Source: Desulfosarcina ovata subsp. ovata (GTDB lineage Bacteria; Desulfobacterota; Desulfobacteria; Desulfobacterales; Desulfosarcinaceae). Taken from it: a DNA stretch of 64,000 bases. Position numbers and translations under genes: made by a program. Each line of letters starts with the position of its first letter. The first letter of the stretch is position 1. A model generated the notes under the pieces. It did no database searches. It was not told the DNA's origin and saw nothing but the letters and a program-made list of their open reading frames with translations. Where the stretch lies: positions 6,759,501-6,823,500 of the forward strand of contig NZ_AP021879.1 in the NCBI RefSeq assembly GCF_009689005.1, given 5' to 3'. Positions 1 to 8,935 of the stretch are shown here, in pieces.

Positions 1-402
1 GTTTCCAATTAACGGTTTCAGCTTTGCGTCTGATAATAATACCATTGGAGGCCCGCCAGGAATGGGGGCCGGTGGCGGGGCAGGATCGTTTTGCATGTGG
101 AATTTTTCGGATGGGAAATTGTTTCGTAATGGGGGGGGCGGGGATTCATGTAAATTGAAATCCTCATGCATTAGTTTTTGCCAGTACTGTGCGTTGCTTG
201 CCACATCCGCCCAGGTGTTGTGGTGTTGGTAGGCGGCTTTGAGTTTGGGGGCCAGTCGCTCCAGTTTGTTTTTTTCTATCTGGTTGAAATAAATTTTGAA
301 ATTTACAGCGAACAGATGCCGCGATAGGGCCATGGCACCCACTGTGATCGCCAGGATAAGAAAAAAGGCCGCGAACAGCTTAAGTGATAAATTGATGCGC
401 AT
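1..402 (-). CDS. BaeS/CpxA-like sensor histidine kinase, N-terminal part (runs off the window)
   Basis: An open frame begins with ATG at 402 on the minus strand and runs without a stop to base 1, giving 134 residues. It starts with a short basic stretch (MRINLSLK) and a hydrophobic segment around residues 8-26, followed by a periplasmic region with the pattern YFNQIEKNKLERL and a YQHHNTW segment. This resembles the sensor loop of BaeS-type kinases, where a Tyr-x5-Gly/Asn-x-Trp stretch follows the first membrane helix. The loop has a Pro-rich insertion (about residues 90-120) with PPPP and APPPAP runs. HAMP, kinase and ATPase domains would lie outside the window. The assignment rests on the N-terminus only. 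It may sense envelope stress or efflux substrates, but its partner regulator is not visible here. Confidence 0.6.
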   Translation of the reverse strand, partial: MRINLSLKLFAAFFLILAITVGAMALSRHLFAVNFKIYFNQIEKNKLERLAPKLKAAYQHHNTWADVASNAQYWQKLMHEDFNLHESPPPPLRNNFPSEKFHMQNDPAPPPAPIPGGPPMVLLSDAKLKPLIGN

Positions 403-435
403 TGTCGTTAATCCACTCTGAACATTATTCTATGG

Positions 436-600
436 TAAGGATCGGGAATTTTATTAATTAAACGAAATTGCTTGTTCTTGCGCCCGTCTTCCGCGTTGCA
501 TCAACGGCCACATACTCCCAGTATGCAACCGTTGATGCGCCTTGAAGACGAACACAAGCCCGGCGCAATTACGGTCAATTAATTTCATCCCCGATCCTAA
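436..600. repeat. 165-bp dispersed imperfect palindrome, family 1, copy A
   Basis: This stretch is nearly identical, in reverse complement, to 49475-49640. It is itself a long imperfect palindrome: both ends read GGATCGGG inward and the arms share GCATCAACGG and GTCTTC blocks around a centre near position 520. It could fold as a long cruciform or RNA hairpin. Its right-hand end supplies the last codons and stop of the PrcB-like gene (575-1114). No ORF fits it. It is a REP- or MITE-like intergenic repeat, possibly used as a terminator. Confidence 0.85.
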
Positions 601-1114
601 GCTGAGTAAGCAGTTGGGTGTCTTGATCATTTACCGCAATTTTTCCATACGACCCAAGGGGAAGTTGAATTAATATCCAGGGGCTACTCATTATTTGAGC
701 GACCAATTTATCCGGTGACGGCCTACGGCAGGTCAGGGTGATGACCAGGGTCCGGTCGGCAGGGGAGTGCCTCGCCGATGCCCCATCGATACCGTAACCG
801 GCGGTGCGCCGTTGTCCCATTTCAATGGCCAGTACACCAAAACGATTGAAATCGACCGGGGCAAGGGCGGCTGTACCGGTTCCTATCTGATTTTCCCGGC
901 AGCGTGATACAAATTGGAGAAGCCGATTATGATTGGTTATCCACGTGGCCTTCCAGGTTGCACTGGCCGGCAGACAATGTCGGCCACTATCCAGGACGAC
1001 GGCGGAAAGGGCATTCGTTAAGGGGGCAGGCGGATCGGCCGCTGCCACGCATCCGGAGAAGACCATCGCCGCCAGGCCGGCCAGAATCCAAGCGCCGCGA
1101 TTTCCATTTTTCAT
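575..1114 (-). CDS. PrcB-like (protease complex subunit type) lipoprotein
   Basis: This 179-residue protein has a short signal sequence with a lipobox (VFSGC, Cys about residue 22), so it should be lipid-anchored outside the inner membrane. The segment from about residue 90 (FGVLAIEMGQRRTAGYGI) to about 160 (SPWILIQLP) matches the PrcB C-terminal domain pattern, in which a (T/S)GGY-like turn follows a G-Q/E strand. PrcB of Treponema stabilises the dentilisin (PrtP) protease complex. The gene lies directly downstream of a subtilisin-type lipoprotein on the same strand with a 4-base stop/start overlap (1111-1114), so a protease-partner role is an attractive inference. Its final codons and stop lie inside the dispersed palindrome at 436-600, so the C-terminus may have been reshaped by the repeat. 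Confidence 0.7.
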   Translation of the reverse strand: MKNGNRGAWILAGLAAMVFSGCVAAADPPAPLTNALSAVVLDSGRHCLPASATWKATWITNHNRLLQFVSRCRENQIGTGTAALAPVDFNRFGVLAIEMGQRRTAGYGIDGASARHSPADRTLVITLTCRRPSPDKLVAQIMSSPWILIQLPLGSYGKIAVNDQDTQLLTQLRIGDEIN

Positions 1115-4100
1115 TTTACGACACCTTTCAACTTTCCCACTTGAAGCGGTAACCGGTCCAGCGCCTCTTCTGCGATGGCGGCGCTGGACATATTGACGAT
1201 TACATCGGTCGAGAAATCGATATTTTCCATATCGGACTGAACGGTCAACACCGTGGGGTCGTCGAGCGAAAGGTAGGCCCCGCAGATTTCCCCCTCACTG
1301 CAGATATACATGTCGTTGTTGGGATCCGTACCGGCGTAGATCACGTACGTATCGCCATAGGAAAGACCCGAAAAGCTGTAAGTGTAAACACCATTGTCCC
1401 CCGCACTGTCAACTTGTGCCATGGTCTCATTGGTATCCGCATCCAGCAGCAGGATATAGTGATACCCGCCATCTGATGTCTCCGTCGTGGTTCCCACCTG
1501 CATAACGGCTGAAACGACCGCCTGATTTTCACTCGACTCGAAGGTTATGTTGCCGCTGTAGGTTCCGTCGGCAAGGCCGTCGCGATCCACCGAGACCGTG
1601 TACGTGCCGAGTCCCTGTTCGTCCACATCGCCGGAAGGTTGGACGGAAAGCCAGGAGGCATCAGTGGTGGTGCCGATAATCGTCAGTTCTTCATCCGGGT
1701 TACCGCCGTTTTCAACCGTGACCGTAGCACTGCTGAGAGTCGATCCGAAACTCAAGTTGTCCGGGCTCACAGAGAGAATCGCAGGGATTCCGCCACTGCT
1801 CTGGCCCTCTTGGGCGATCAAAACGGCCTTATAGGCATTGATCAGGCCGTATCCGAACTGGCTGTCCCAATCGGTATCGCCAAGATCCTGGGTCAGGTAT
1901 CCCCCTTGCAGCAGTGCGTCGAATTCATCCGGTGTCATTTCCGGATAGACCGCCTTCATCAAAGCAACCACACCCGAGACATGCGGTGCCGCCATACTGG
2001 TGCCGATGGAAAATGCATAACCCATTTCGATCGTCCCACTGCTATCGTCTCCAATGGTGCTTAACACACCATCCATATATCCGTCCCCATTGGTGTCGGT
2101 TGACGACCCCCCCGGGGCGGCGATATCGATCGTCGAGCCGGTGTTGGAGTAGGAGGCGATGGTTTCGTCAATGGTTACGGCACTTACCGATATCACACCG
2201 TCGTAGGCGGCAGGATACATTTTTTCGGTTGTTCCGCTGTTACCCGCTGCCGCAACAACGATCACGCCTTGTTCCCGTACTTCCTGAAAGACAGCCGCTT
2301 CGGTTTGTGAGTAGCTTTCACCGCTCAGGCTGAGATTGATGACATCCACCGCCTGATCGATCTGAACGCCATCGTAATCGGTGGCCAGGCCGGCGGCGTA
2401 TTTAACCGCCTGAATGATGTCGTAACTGGTGCCGCCGCCGTAGCCCAGGGCACGCAACGGCATTATTTTCGTGTTCCACGCAATACCGGCTACCCCCGTG
2501 CCATTGTTTGACGCCGCGGCGATGGTACCGGCCACATGGGTGCCGTGGAAAGAGCTACCGTCAACGCTATCCTGGTCTCCGGGATCGTCGGGATCGTCGT
2601 CCACCCCATCCCCATCCAGGGCCATGTCGGCATCGGAGATGAAATCGTAACCGTCCACCAGTTGGTCACTGAGATCGGGATGTGACAGCAGTACGCCGGT
2701 ATCTACCACGGCGACCACCACATCGTTGCTGCCGGTTGTGATTTCCCAGGCATCGGGAAGATTGATCAATGGATAGTGCCATTGATAGGAATAATAGGCA
2801 TCGTCGGGTACCGTACAGGCTTTTCGAACATAGTTCGGCTCGGCATAGAGCACGCCGGATTGCTTGCGAACCGCCCGGACCAGCCACAGGGTTTCCATTT
2901 TTGTTTGGATTTCCGAACCCATCTTGCCCGGTGCGATGCTGCGCTCAAAGGCCTGGTCGATGCCGAGCTTTTCGAAGCAGGCTGCCCGGTCAATCGATCC
3001 GGATCTGCGCAGCAGCCGGTCACGACTGGCGCCATCGGCAGCGGTGGTCAAGCCCATGGTCGATAGACCACCGGTTTCGTCGGAGAATGCGGAAACCGAA
3101 GCGTCAGCTTGATCTTCGAAACGCACCAGCACCTCGCCTGGGATGAAATCGTCGCTAAGTCTTAAATAGCTTTGAGCCGTGGATGAACTGCCCCTGCCCA
3201 GGGTTAAGGTGTAGCCTGTGGCGGTCTGGATGGTAGAATAAGAGACCGCCTGAACCCTGACGAAATAGGTTGCACTCTGCGGAATTGTTAAGGATGTATA
3301 ACTGCTCTGGTCGTCGATCGCAGCGGCGTCAACGAGGCTTTGGTCACTATCGTAAAGATAAAGGGTCAGTTCGCAAGACTGGGGATCTTCGACCATGTAC
3401 AGGGTGATGGTCATCTCCTCGGTGAGCGCGACCTGAAAATAGTCGTCTGGATCACCCTGAACCATAGAATTCCCATAGTTTCCTGCCCCGGCCACATTCA
3501 CATAGCCGCTAACCGTGGCCGGCGCCGTTATCGCCTGGGCCTCGTCAAACGTATCGTTGCTGACAGGTGTGGTGCTCGTATCGTTAACATCGCTGTCCGC
3601 CACCACGTATTCGGCGGATGTAACGGTTCCGCTGATGGTGTATGTCTGTGAACTTTGGTTCTCGGCAACGATTTCGCGAGATTGGGTACCGGTCAGGCCG
3701 TCGTCATCGGTAACGGTGAGTTGAGCGGTATAGGTACCGCTTTCCGAATAGGTGTGCGATACGCTGACGCCGTCTCCGGTACCGCCATCCCCGAATTGCC
3801 AGTCGTACTGAACAATCGACCCATCGGCATCGGTCGATGCCGATGCATCGAAGGTGACACTAAAGGGGATAACCCCCGAATCGGAGGAAACCGAAAAAGC
3901 GGCTGTCGGTGCCTGATCGGTTTCCGCTTCCTCGGCAACGATTTCGCGAGATTGGGTACCGGTCAGGCCGTCGTCATCGGTAACGGTGAGTTGGGCGGTA
4001 TAGGTACCGCTTTCCGAATAGGTGTGCGATACGCTGACGCCGTCTCCGGTACCGCCATCCCCGAATTGCCAGTCGTACTGAACAATCGACCCATCCGTAT

Positions 4101-4332
4101 CGGTCGATGCCGATGCATCAAAGGTGACACTAAAGGGGATAACTCCCGAATCGGAGGAAACCGAAAAAGCGGCTGTTGGTGTCTGGCCGGTTTCCTCTTC
4201 GGTTTTTTCGCTGTCACCACCATTGCCTCCTCCTCCCCCACAACCAAGAACCAATACAATGAGAATTAACCAAGGCAAGCGTTTGACCCATTCGACGCAG
4301 AAAAGAGACAACTTTTCTCGTTGGCTACACAT
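1111..4332 (-). CDS. Large lipoprotein subtilase (S8) with two PKD domains, PPC domain and BACON-like tail
   Basis: I choose the ATG at 4332 because GGGAGAGGG lies just upstream; an in-frame ATG at 4404 lacks this. The product is about 1073 residues with an N-terminal signal and lipobox (LVLGC) followed by a Gly run. In order: two PKD domains (about residues 50-230), a pre-peptidase C-terminal-like domain (about 255-385), a subtilase propeptide-like segment ending near YAEPNYV, and an S8 catalytic domain with VVDTG (Asp about 545), HGTHVAG (His about 596) and GTSMAAPH (Ser about 777). A BACON-like beta domain and a C-terminal beta-rich segment follow. It is probably a surface-anchored serine protease. 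The two PKD-encoding stretches are an almost identical 270-bp tandem repeat. It overlaps the PrcB-like gene by four bases, suggesting a protease/partner unit. Confidence 0.88.
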   Translation of the reverse strand: MCSQREKLSLFCVEWVKRLPWLILIVLVLGCGGGGGNGGDSEKTEEETGQTPTAAFSVSSDSGVIPFSVTFDASASTDTDGSIVQYDWQFGDGGTGDGVSVSHTYSESGTYTAQLTVTDDDGLTGTQSREIVAEEAETDQAPTAAFSVSSDSGVIPFSVTFDASASTDADGSIVQYDWQFGDGGTGDGVSVSHTYSESGTYTAQLTVTDDDGLTGTQSREIVAENQSSQTYTISGTVTSAEYVVADSDVNDTSTTPVSNDTFDEAQAITAPATVSGYVNVAGAGNYGNSMVQGDPDDYFQVALTEEMTITLYMVEDPQSCELTLYLYDSDQSLVDAAAIDDQSSYTSLTIPQSATYFVRVQAVSYSTIQTATGYTLTLGRGSSSTAQSYLRLSDDFIPGEVLVRFEDQADASVSAFSDETGGLSTMGLTTAADGASRDRLLRRSGSIDRAACFEKLGIDQAFERSIAPGKMGSEIQTKMETLWLVRAVRKQSGVLYAEPNYVRKACTVPDDAYYSYQWHYPLINLPDAWEITTGSNDVVVAVVDTGVLLSHPDLSDQLVDGYDFISDADMALDGDGVDDDPDDPGDQDSVDGSSFHGTHVAGTIAAASNNGTGVAGIAWNTKIMPLRALGYGGGTSYDIIQAVKYAAGLATDYDGVQIDQAVDVINLSLSGESYSQTEAAVFQEVREQGVIVVAAAGNSGTTEKMYPAAYDGVISVSAVTIDETIASYSNTGSTIDIAAPGGSSTDTNGDGYMDGVLSTIGDDSSGTIEMGYAFSIGTSMAAPHVSGVVALMKAVYPEMTPDEFDALLQGGYLTQDLGDTDWDSQFGYGLINAYKAVLIAQEGQSSGGIPAILSVSPDNLSFGSTLSSATVTVENGGNPDEELTIIGTTTDASWLSVQPSGDVDEQGLGTYTVSVDRDGLADGTYSGNITFESSENQAVVSAVMQVGTTTETSDGGYHYILLLDADTNETMAQVDSAGDNGVYTYSFSGLSYGDTYVIYAGTDPNNDMYICSEGEICGAYLSLDDPTVLTVQSDMENIDFSTDVIVNMSSAAIAEEALDRLPLQVGKLKGVVK
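3661..4200 (-). repeat. Two 270-bp tandem repeats encoding the PKD domains
   Basis: Bases 3661-3930 and 3931-4200 match almost base for base; each unit is 90 codons and encodes one PKD domain (PTAAFSVSSDSG through VTDDDGLTGTQS). The few differences are mostly single substitutions. Such similarity at DNA level indicates a recent internal duplication or gene conversion and a site prone to repeat-number change. Confidence 0.9.
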
Positions 4333-4622
4333 TGAGCCCTCTCCCTTTCTCAGGATTACCGTTTCAAAGAAATTGTCAGCATACCGGTCGCTGATCCAAA
4401 TCATGTAATGCTTTCAATTTAATATACGATTCTTGTCTGATTTCAATGGGGGTTGTCCACTTTAACGACAAAGCGCATACTCTCTCCACATTTTATACAT
4501 AATTGAACGGTATTGTAACAATCATCATCGGGGCGGCAGAATACACTCCCATGTTGCATCATCGGGATACCCCGGCGGAAAGATCCGAAAAACATTGGAT
4601 GACAGGAAAAAAGGAGTCAGTC

Positions 4623-5258
4623 ATGACACTGCTTCATTTGAAACGGAACACAGGATGGCGAAATCTGACAATCGGGCTGTTGGTCTTCGGCCTGTCCACG
4701 GGTAGCGCGGTGTGGGCCGGTCCCCCCATGAACCGGCCGTCGGCGTCTTATCCCCAGCCAGGCAATGTCCAGAAACAGATCCCGTCCGATCATCAGCGGG
4801 CGCGGCACGGTGCCGACAATTATTATTTCCACAAAGGGGTTTACTATCGCCATGATCCAAAGGGCTACCGGGTGGTCAGACCCCCGAGAGGCACGCGGAT
4901 TGACCACCTTCCCCTGGGTGTCGAGACGCTGATTGTTGCCGGCATTACCTATTTCCTGTTGGCCGGCATCTATTACCAGAAGGCGCCGAGCGGCTATGTG
5001 GTGGTCGATGCCCCGCCAGCGGCCGTTCAATCCCCGGCCGTCACTTCCGGAGAAACGCTGGCCGTTACCGTTTCCCTGCTTAACGTGCGCTCCGGTCCGG
5101 GCACCGATCATCCCGTGGTTACCCAGGTCCGCCTGGGGGATCGGCTGGTCACCGCCGGAACATCGGCGGGGTGGTACTATGTCCGTCTGCCCGACGGGCA
5201 ATATGGCTGGGTCATGATGCAGTACACCCGGCCCGTCGCCCCCGCCGCTCAGGGATAA
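4623..5258 (+). CDS. Secreted DUF6515-like protein with C-terminal SH3 domain
   Basis: The ATG at 4623 is preceded by AAAGGAG at suitable distance; the frame is open further upstream but without a better start. The 211-residue product has a signal peptide (hydrophobic stretch about residues 13-28, cleavage likely after VWA). The middle carries a repeated motif of the DUF6515 type: YYFHKGVYYRHDPKGY and later a similar YYQKAPSGY, separated by a hydrophobic glycine-rich segment. The C-terminal 60 residues are a bacterial SH3 domain (LNVRSGPG, GWYYVRLPDGQYGWV), which usually binds cell-wall peptides. It is the first gene of the efflux operon, 16 bases before the CBM9-like lipoprotein. An envelope role is likely; exact function unknown. 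Confidence 0.75.
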   Translation: MTLLHLKRNTGWRNLTIGLLVFGLSTGSAVWAGPPMNRPSASYPQPGNVQKQIPSDHQRARHGADNYYFHKGVYYRHDPKGYRVVRPPRGTRIDHLPLGVETLIVAGITYFLLAGIYYQKAPSGYVVVDAPPAAVQSPAVTSGETLAVTVSLLNVRSGPGTDHPVVTQVRLGDRLVTAGTSAGWYYVRLPDGQYGWVMMQYTRPVAPAAQG

Positions 5259-5274
5259 TTAGGGTTGGGGCGTG

Positions 5275-6147
5275 ATGAAAACGACTTTTTTACCGATCGG
5301 CCTGCTGCTGATGCTTTTGTTCTGGGGATGTGCTGCTCCGATGATCACCAGTTCCCGGCCGCCGCACGATGTGGTTGTCGACGGCACCGATGATGAATGG
5401 CCCCGGACTGCCCAGTATGTGGATGAAAAGCACCAGTTGGTTGTACGGGTGAGCAATGACGACCAGAGCCTGTTTGTGTGCCTGGCCATCTGCGACGATG
5501 AGTTTCAGCGGTCGCTGGGAATGAGCGGGTTGAGTCTCTGGCTCGACCCGGTGGGAGGGGAGACCAGGACATTCGGAATCCATTTGCCCGGTCGCAAACG
5601 GCGGGGGCATTTTCAGGGTGGAATGCCTCCCCAGGGGCCGCCACCCGAAAAGATCGGCCCAGAGGGACCTGACCGGCCACCGGCCGCACCATCCATGGAA
5701 CTTCCCAAGACGCTGAAAATTACCTACAAGGATACGACCGGTCCATTGGAGATGACCCTGGATGAGGTGCGGCGATCCGGTATCGATATCGGTGTCGGCC
5801 GGACCGCTGATGGGCGTCAGGTTTATGAATTCAAAATTGCCTTTGCCGCGGCGCCCTCATTGAGCCGGCTGGGTCCGCAACAGTTTTTGGGGGTGGGGAT
5901 CCAGAGCGGCTCGGCGACAAACGACCGTCACGACGCCGGGGCTCCCGAAGGTGCGATGAAGCCGGGTGGCGGTCGCGGCGGTCCTATGGGTGGCCCGCCT
6001 CCGGGCGGGATGGGAGGCATGGGTGGCGGTTCCATGGGGGGGGCTCCAAAGGGTAGCGGTCCCGGATCGAAAGGCGCGTCAAAGGCGTGCTGGCTAAAAG
6101 TTTTGCTGTCAGACACGGATGAAACCGATGCAACGATTCGATCCTAA
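5275..6147 (+). CDS. Lipoprotein with CBM9-like domain and Gly/Met/Pro-rich tail
   Basis: The ATG at 5275 follows a GTG at 5272; either could be used. The protein of about 290 residues begins with a lipoprotein signal (LLFWGCAAP). The VDGTDDEW motif near residue 36 and the following beta-strand pattern (VVRVSNDDQSLFVCLAI, LSLWLDP) resemble family-9 carbohydrate-binding-like domains often found in periplasmic or surface proteins. A Pro/Gly/Met-rich stretch occupies about residues 225-270 (GGPMGG, PPPGGMGGMGGG), and another Pro-rich loop lies around residues 105-140. The gene overlaps the outer-membrane factor by 29 bases, so it is probably co-translated with the ABC efflux system. It could be an accessory or metal-binding lipoprotein, but this is inference. 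Confidence 0.65.
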   Translation: MKTTFLPIGLLLMLLFWGCAAPMITSSRPPHDVVVDGTDDEWPRTAQYVDEKHQLVVRVSNDDQSLFVCLAICDDEFQRSLGMSGLSLWLDPVGGETRTFGIHLPGRKRRGHFQGGMPPQGPPPEKIGPEGPDRPPAAPSMELPKTLKITYKDTTGPLEMTLDEVRRSGIDIGVGRTADGRQVYEFKIAFAAAPSLSRLGPQQFLGVGIQSGSATNDRHDAGAPEGAMKPGGGRGGPMGGPPPGGMGGMGGGSMGGAPKGSGPGSKGASKACWLKVLLSDTDETDATIRS

Positions 6148-7609
6148 TCCAGATCGGGGCCATTGGTCGTGGCCGTCGGTTGGCTTGTGGCCGGCCGTCC
6201 TGCTCGGCGTTGCGCTGTTTCTGCTGTCCGGCTGTGCGCCGGTGGGACCGGATTATGTGACGCCGGAGCTCGTTCTTCCCGATGCCTGGCAGGCGGTTTC
6301 CCCGCAGGTGCCGTCAGCGAACGGAGCCCGCCTGGCGCGATGGTGGCAGACGCTGGATGATCCGGTCCTGTCCGGGCTGATCCGACAGGCCATGGCGGAC
6401 AACCTGGATGTCAAGGATGCGTTGTCCCGGGTGCGCGAGACGCGATTGCAACGCTTGATTGCCCGTAGTGCGCTTTTTCCCGGCCTGGATGCCAGTGGAT
6501 CGGCCAAATTAAGTGGCGACGATTCGAGTGATACCACAGAACTCTATTCCACCGGCTTCGATGCCGCCTGGGAGCTTGACCTTTTCGGGGGCATCCACCG
6601 GTCGGTGGAAGCGGCCCAGGCCGATATCAACGCCGAAGTGGAAGCCCTGGGCGATGTGAGGGTTACGTTGCTGGCGGAAGTGGCCGCCAATTACATCGAT
6701 CTTAGAACCTACCAGGCCCGGCTGGGCGTGGCGACAAGAAATGTGGCCTCCATGGAGGAAACCTGGTCCCTGCTGGATGCCCTTGCCCGGGCCGGCATGG
6801 GAGACGAACTGGCCGTGGCCCAGGCCCGATACAACCTGGAGAGCTCCCGGGCCGGTATCGCCGACCTGGAAGTCGGCCTGGCTGAGGCCATGCATCGGCT
6901 GGCCGTTCTGACCGGCCAGCCGGCAGGATCCCTGAATGCCGAGTTGGCCCGGGTCAGGCCGATTCCCCAGGCGTCTGTGGAACTGGCGGTAGGAGTGCCG
7001 GCGGATCTGTTGCGCCAGCGGCCCGACATCCGCCAGGCGGAGCGTCAACTGGCTGCCCAGACGGCGCGCATTGGCGAGGCCGAGGCCCAGCTTTACCCTT
7101 CATTTACCCTGAACGGGTCTATCGGCCTGGAGGCGCTTTCCCTGGGGGACCTGTTCGCAGCCGAGAGCCGCATTTGGTCTATTGGCCCCGGTTTCAGCTG
7201 GTCGATTTTCAATGCCGGATCGATTCGAAACCAGATCAAGGTGCAGGAGGAGCAGCAGCAGCAAGCCTTGATCAATTACAAAAGCACGGTTCTGGGGGCA
7301 TTGGAAGAGGTTGAAAACGCACTGGTGGCCCTTGATCGTGAGCAGCGGAAGCAGGCGCGCCTGGAGGCCGCTGCCCAGGCGGCCAGCCAGGCGGCCGATC
7401 TGGCGCAGCAGCAATATACCACCGGCATGACCGGTTTCAGCGACGTGCTGGATGCCCAGCGATCGCAACTCTCTTTCGAGGATCAGCTGGTGGAGAGCCG
7501 GGGAGCGATTCTATCCGACCTGGTGCATCTTTACAAAGTGCTTGGTGGAGGCTGGCAATCTCCGGATGATGCGACCGAACCGAATCCAGGCAGTGTCCAT
7601 AAAGGTTGA
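6119..7609 (+). CDS. Outer-membrane efflux factor, NodT/OprM family lipoprotein
   Basis: The 496-residue protein has an N-terminal hydrophobic stretch and lipobox (LLSGCAPVGPDY), the usual start of NodT-type RND/ABC outer-membrane factors. Family hallmarks follow: PDAW, ARWWQTLDDPVLSGLI, a DLFGGI turn, LRQRPDIRQAE near the middle, and a GFSDVLDAQRS repeat near the end. Length is typical. These proteins form trimeric channels through the outer membrane and periplasm. It sits in a run of overlapping genes with an adaptor, ATPase and permease, making a complete tripartite ABC exporter. A second in-frame ATG at 6128 could also serve as start. Unlike the other copy at 39.6-42.8 kb, this one is intact. 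Confidence 0.9.
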   Translation: MKPMQRFDPNPDRGHWSWPSVGLWPAVLLGVALFLLSGCAPVGPDYVTPELVLPDAWQAVSPQVPSANGARLARWWQTLDDPVLSGLIRQAMADNLDVKDALSRVRETRLQRLIARSALFPGLDASGSAKLSGDDSSDTTELYSTGFDAAWELDLFGGIHRSVEAAQADINAEVEALGDVRVTLLAEVAANYIDLRTYQARLGVATRNVASMEETWSLLDALARAGMGDELAVAQARYNLESSRAGIADLEVGLAEAMHRLAVLTGQPAGSLNAELARVRPIPQASVELAVGVPADLLRQRPDIRQAERQLAAQTARIGEAEAQLYPSFTLNGSIGLEALSLGDLFAAESRIWSIGPGFSWSIFNAGSIRNQIKVQEEQQQQALINYKSTVLGALEEVENALVALDREQRKQARLEAAAQAASQAADLAQQQYTTGMTGFSDVLDAQRSQLSFEDQLVESRGAILSDLVHLYKVLGGGWQSPDDATEPNPGSVHKG

Positions 7610-8931
7610 TGGTGATGCTTGACAGAAAAGAGGACCTCTCCGTCCAGGAGACCATGCAACAGACCGCCACCCTTGGCCGGCGCAAGCGTCTGAAACGCTG
7701 GATCGTCGTCGGCGTACTGCTGCTTGGCGCGGCCATGGTGATCGTTTTTGGAAAATTTCGCGGTGCTCCCGACGCCGTCGCTTTCCAGACCCGGCCGGTA
7801 CAGCGGGGCGATCTGGTGATCACGGTGACCGCCACCGGCAATTTGGAAGCCACCAACGAGGTGGAGGTGGGCAGTGAGCTTTCCGGTATCATCAAGTCCA
7901 TGACGGCCGATTACAACGACACGGTGAAAGCCGGACAGCCGCTGGCCTACCTGGACGATGCCAAGTACACGGCCGCGGTGATGAAGTCCAAGGCCGAGGT
8001 CGCTTCGGCCCAAGCCGCCCATAAGGAGGCTCAGGCGACCCTCAAGGCGGATTTGAAAAAGCTGCAGCGCTACCGCAAGACCCGCGAGCTGACCGCCGGC
8101 AAACTGCCCTCGCTGGAAGACCTCGAGACGGCGGAGGCCGATTTCGAACGCGCCGAGGCGGCGCTGGACTCGGCGGCGGCGGCGATCGCGGTGGCCAAGG
8201 CGTCGCTCAAATCCGATGAAACCGACCTTGCCAAGACGGTGATCTACTCCCCGATCAACGGCGTCGTGCTCAGCCGGGACGTGGAACCGGGGCAGACCGT
8301 GGCGGCTTCGCTGGAGGCACCGGTGCTTTATACCCTGGCCGAGGATTTGCGCCACATGGAGCTTCAGGTGGATGTGGACGAGGCGGACGTGGGACAGGTG
8401 AGGGAAGGGCAGACGGCGCATTTCAGCGTGGATGCCTACCCGGAACGCACCTTTGCGGCCCGGATCACCCAGGTGCGTTACGGTGCCGAGGAGAACGACG
8501 GGGTGGTGACCTATACCTGTATGCTCAGCGTGGACAATGCGGATCTGCTCCTGCTGCCGGGGATGACGGCAACGGCCAACATTGTCGTCGAGAAGGTTGA
8601 AAACAGGCTCCTGGTGCCCAACACGGCCTTGCGCTTTACTCCTCCCCGACCATCCGGCGGTCCTCCTCCGGGCAAGGGCAGGGGGCGCGGGCTGCTGGCA
8701 TCCCTGATGCCCGGTCCGCCGCGGCACCCCGGGGCGAGGAAAAGCGGTGCCGACGGCCCGCCGATGGCACCGGATTTTGACCGGCCGGCAGTCTGGGTAT
8801 TGCGCGATGGCCACCCCATGCCGGTGCCGGTGGAAAAGGGCCTTTCCGACGGCGTGCTGACGGCGGTGACGTCGGATGAGCTTCAGGCGGGAACACCGCT
8901 GATCGTTAGTACGGTCACAACGGACGGATAA
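7609..8931 (+). CDS. MacA-like periplasmic adaptor (HlyD/RND-MFP family) with Pro/Gly insertion
   Basis: Translation probably starts at ATG 7609, overlapping the stop of the upstream gene (TGATG), or at 7615. The 440-residue protein has one N-terminal membrane helix (WIVVGVLLLGAAMVIVF) and the MFP fold: a lipoyl half-motif (TGNLEATNEVEVGSELSGII), an alpha-helical hairpin (about residues 125-200), a second lipoyl half (VIYSPINGVVLSRDVEPGQTV) and beta-barrel. MacA proteins couple MacB to the outer-membrane channel and stimulate its ATPase. A low-complexity Pro/Gly/Arg-rich insertion (about residues 344-394) interrupts the membrane-proximal domain, which is unusual. Downstream genes for the ATPase and permease follow at 4-base spacing. 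Confidence 0.88.
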   Translation: MVMLDRKEDLSVQETMQQTATLGRRKRLKRWIVVGVLLLGAAMVIVFGKFRGAPDAVAFQTRPVQRGDLVITVTATGNLEATNEVEVGSELSGIIKSMTADYNDTVKAGQPLAYLDDAKYTAAVMKSKAEVASAQAAHKEAQATLKADLKKLQRYRKTRELTAGKLPSLEDLETAEADFERAEAALDSAAAAIAVAKASLKSDETDLAKTVIYSPINGVVLSRDVEPGQTVAASLEAPVLYTLAEDLRHMELQVDVDEADVGQVREGQTAHFSVDAYPERTFAARITQVRYGAEENDGVVTYTCMLSVDNADLLLLPGMTATANIVVEKVENRLLVPNTALRFTPPRPSGGPPPGKGRGRGLLASLMPGPPRHPGARKSGADGPPMAPDFDRPAVWVLRDGHPMPVPVEKGLSDGVLTAVTSDELQAGTPLIVSTVTTDG

Positions 8932-8935
8932 CGCC

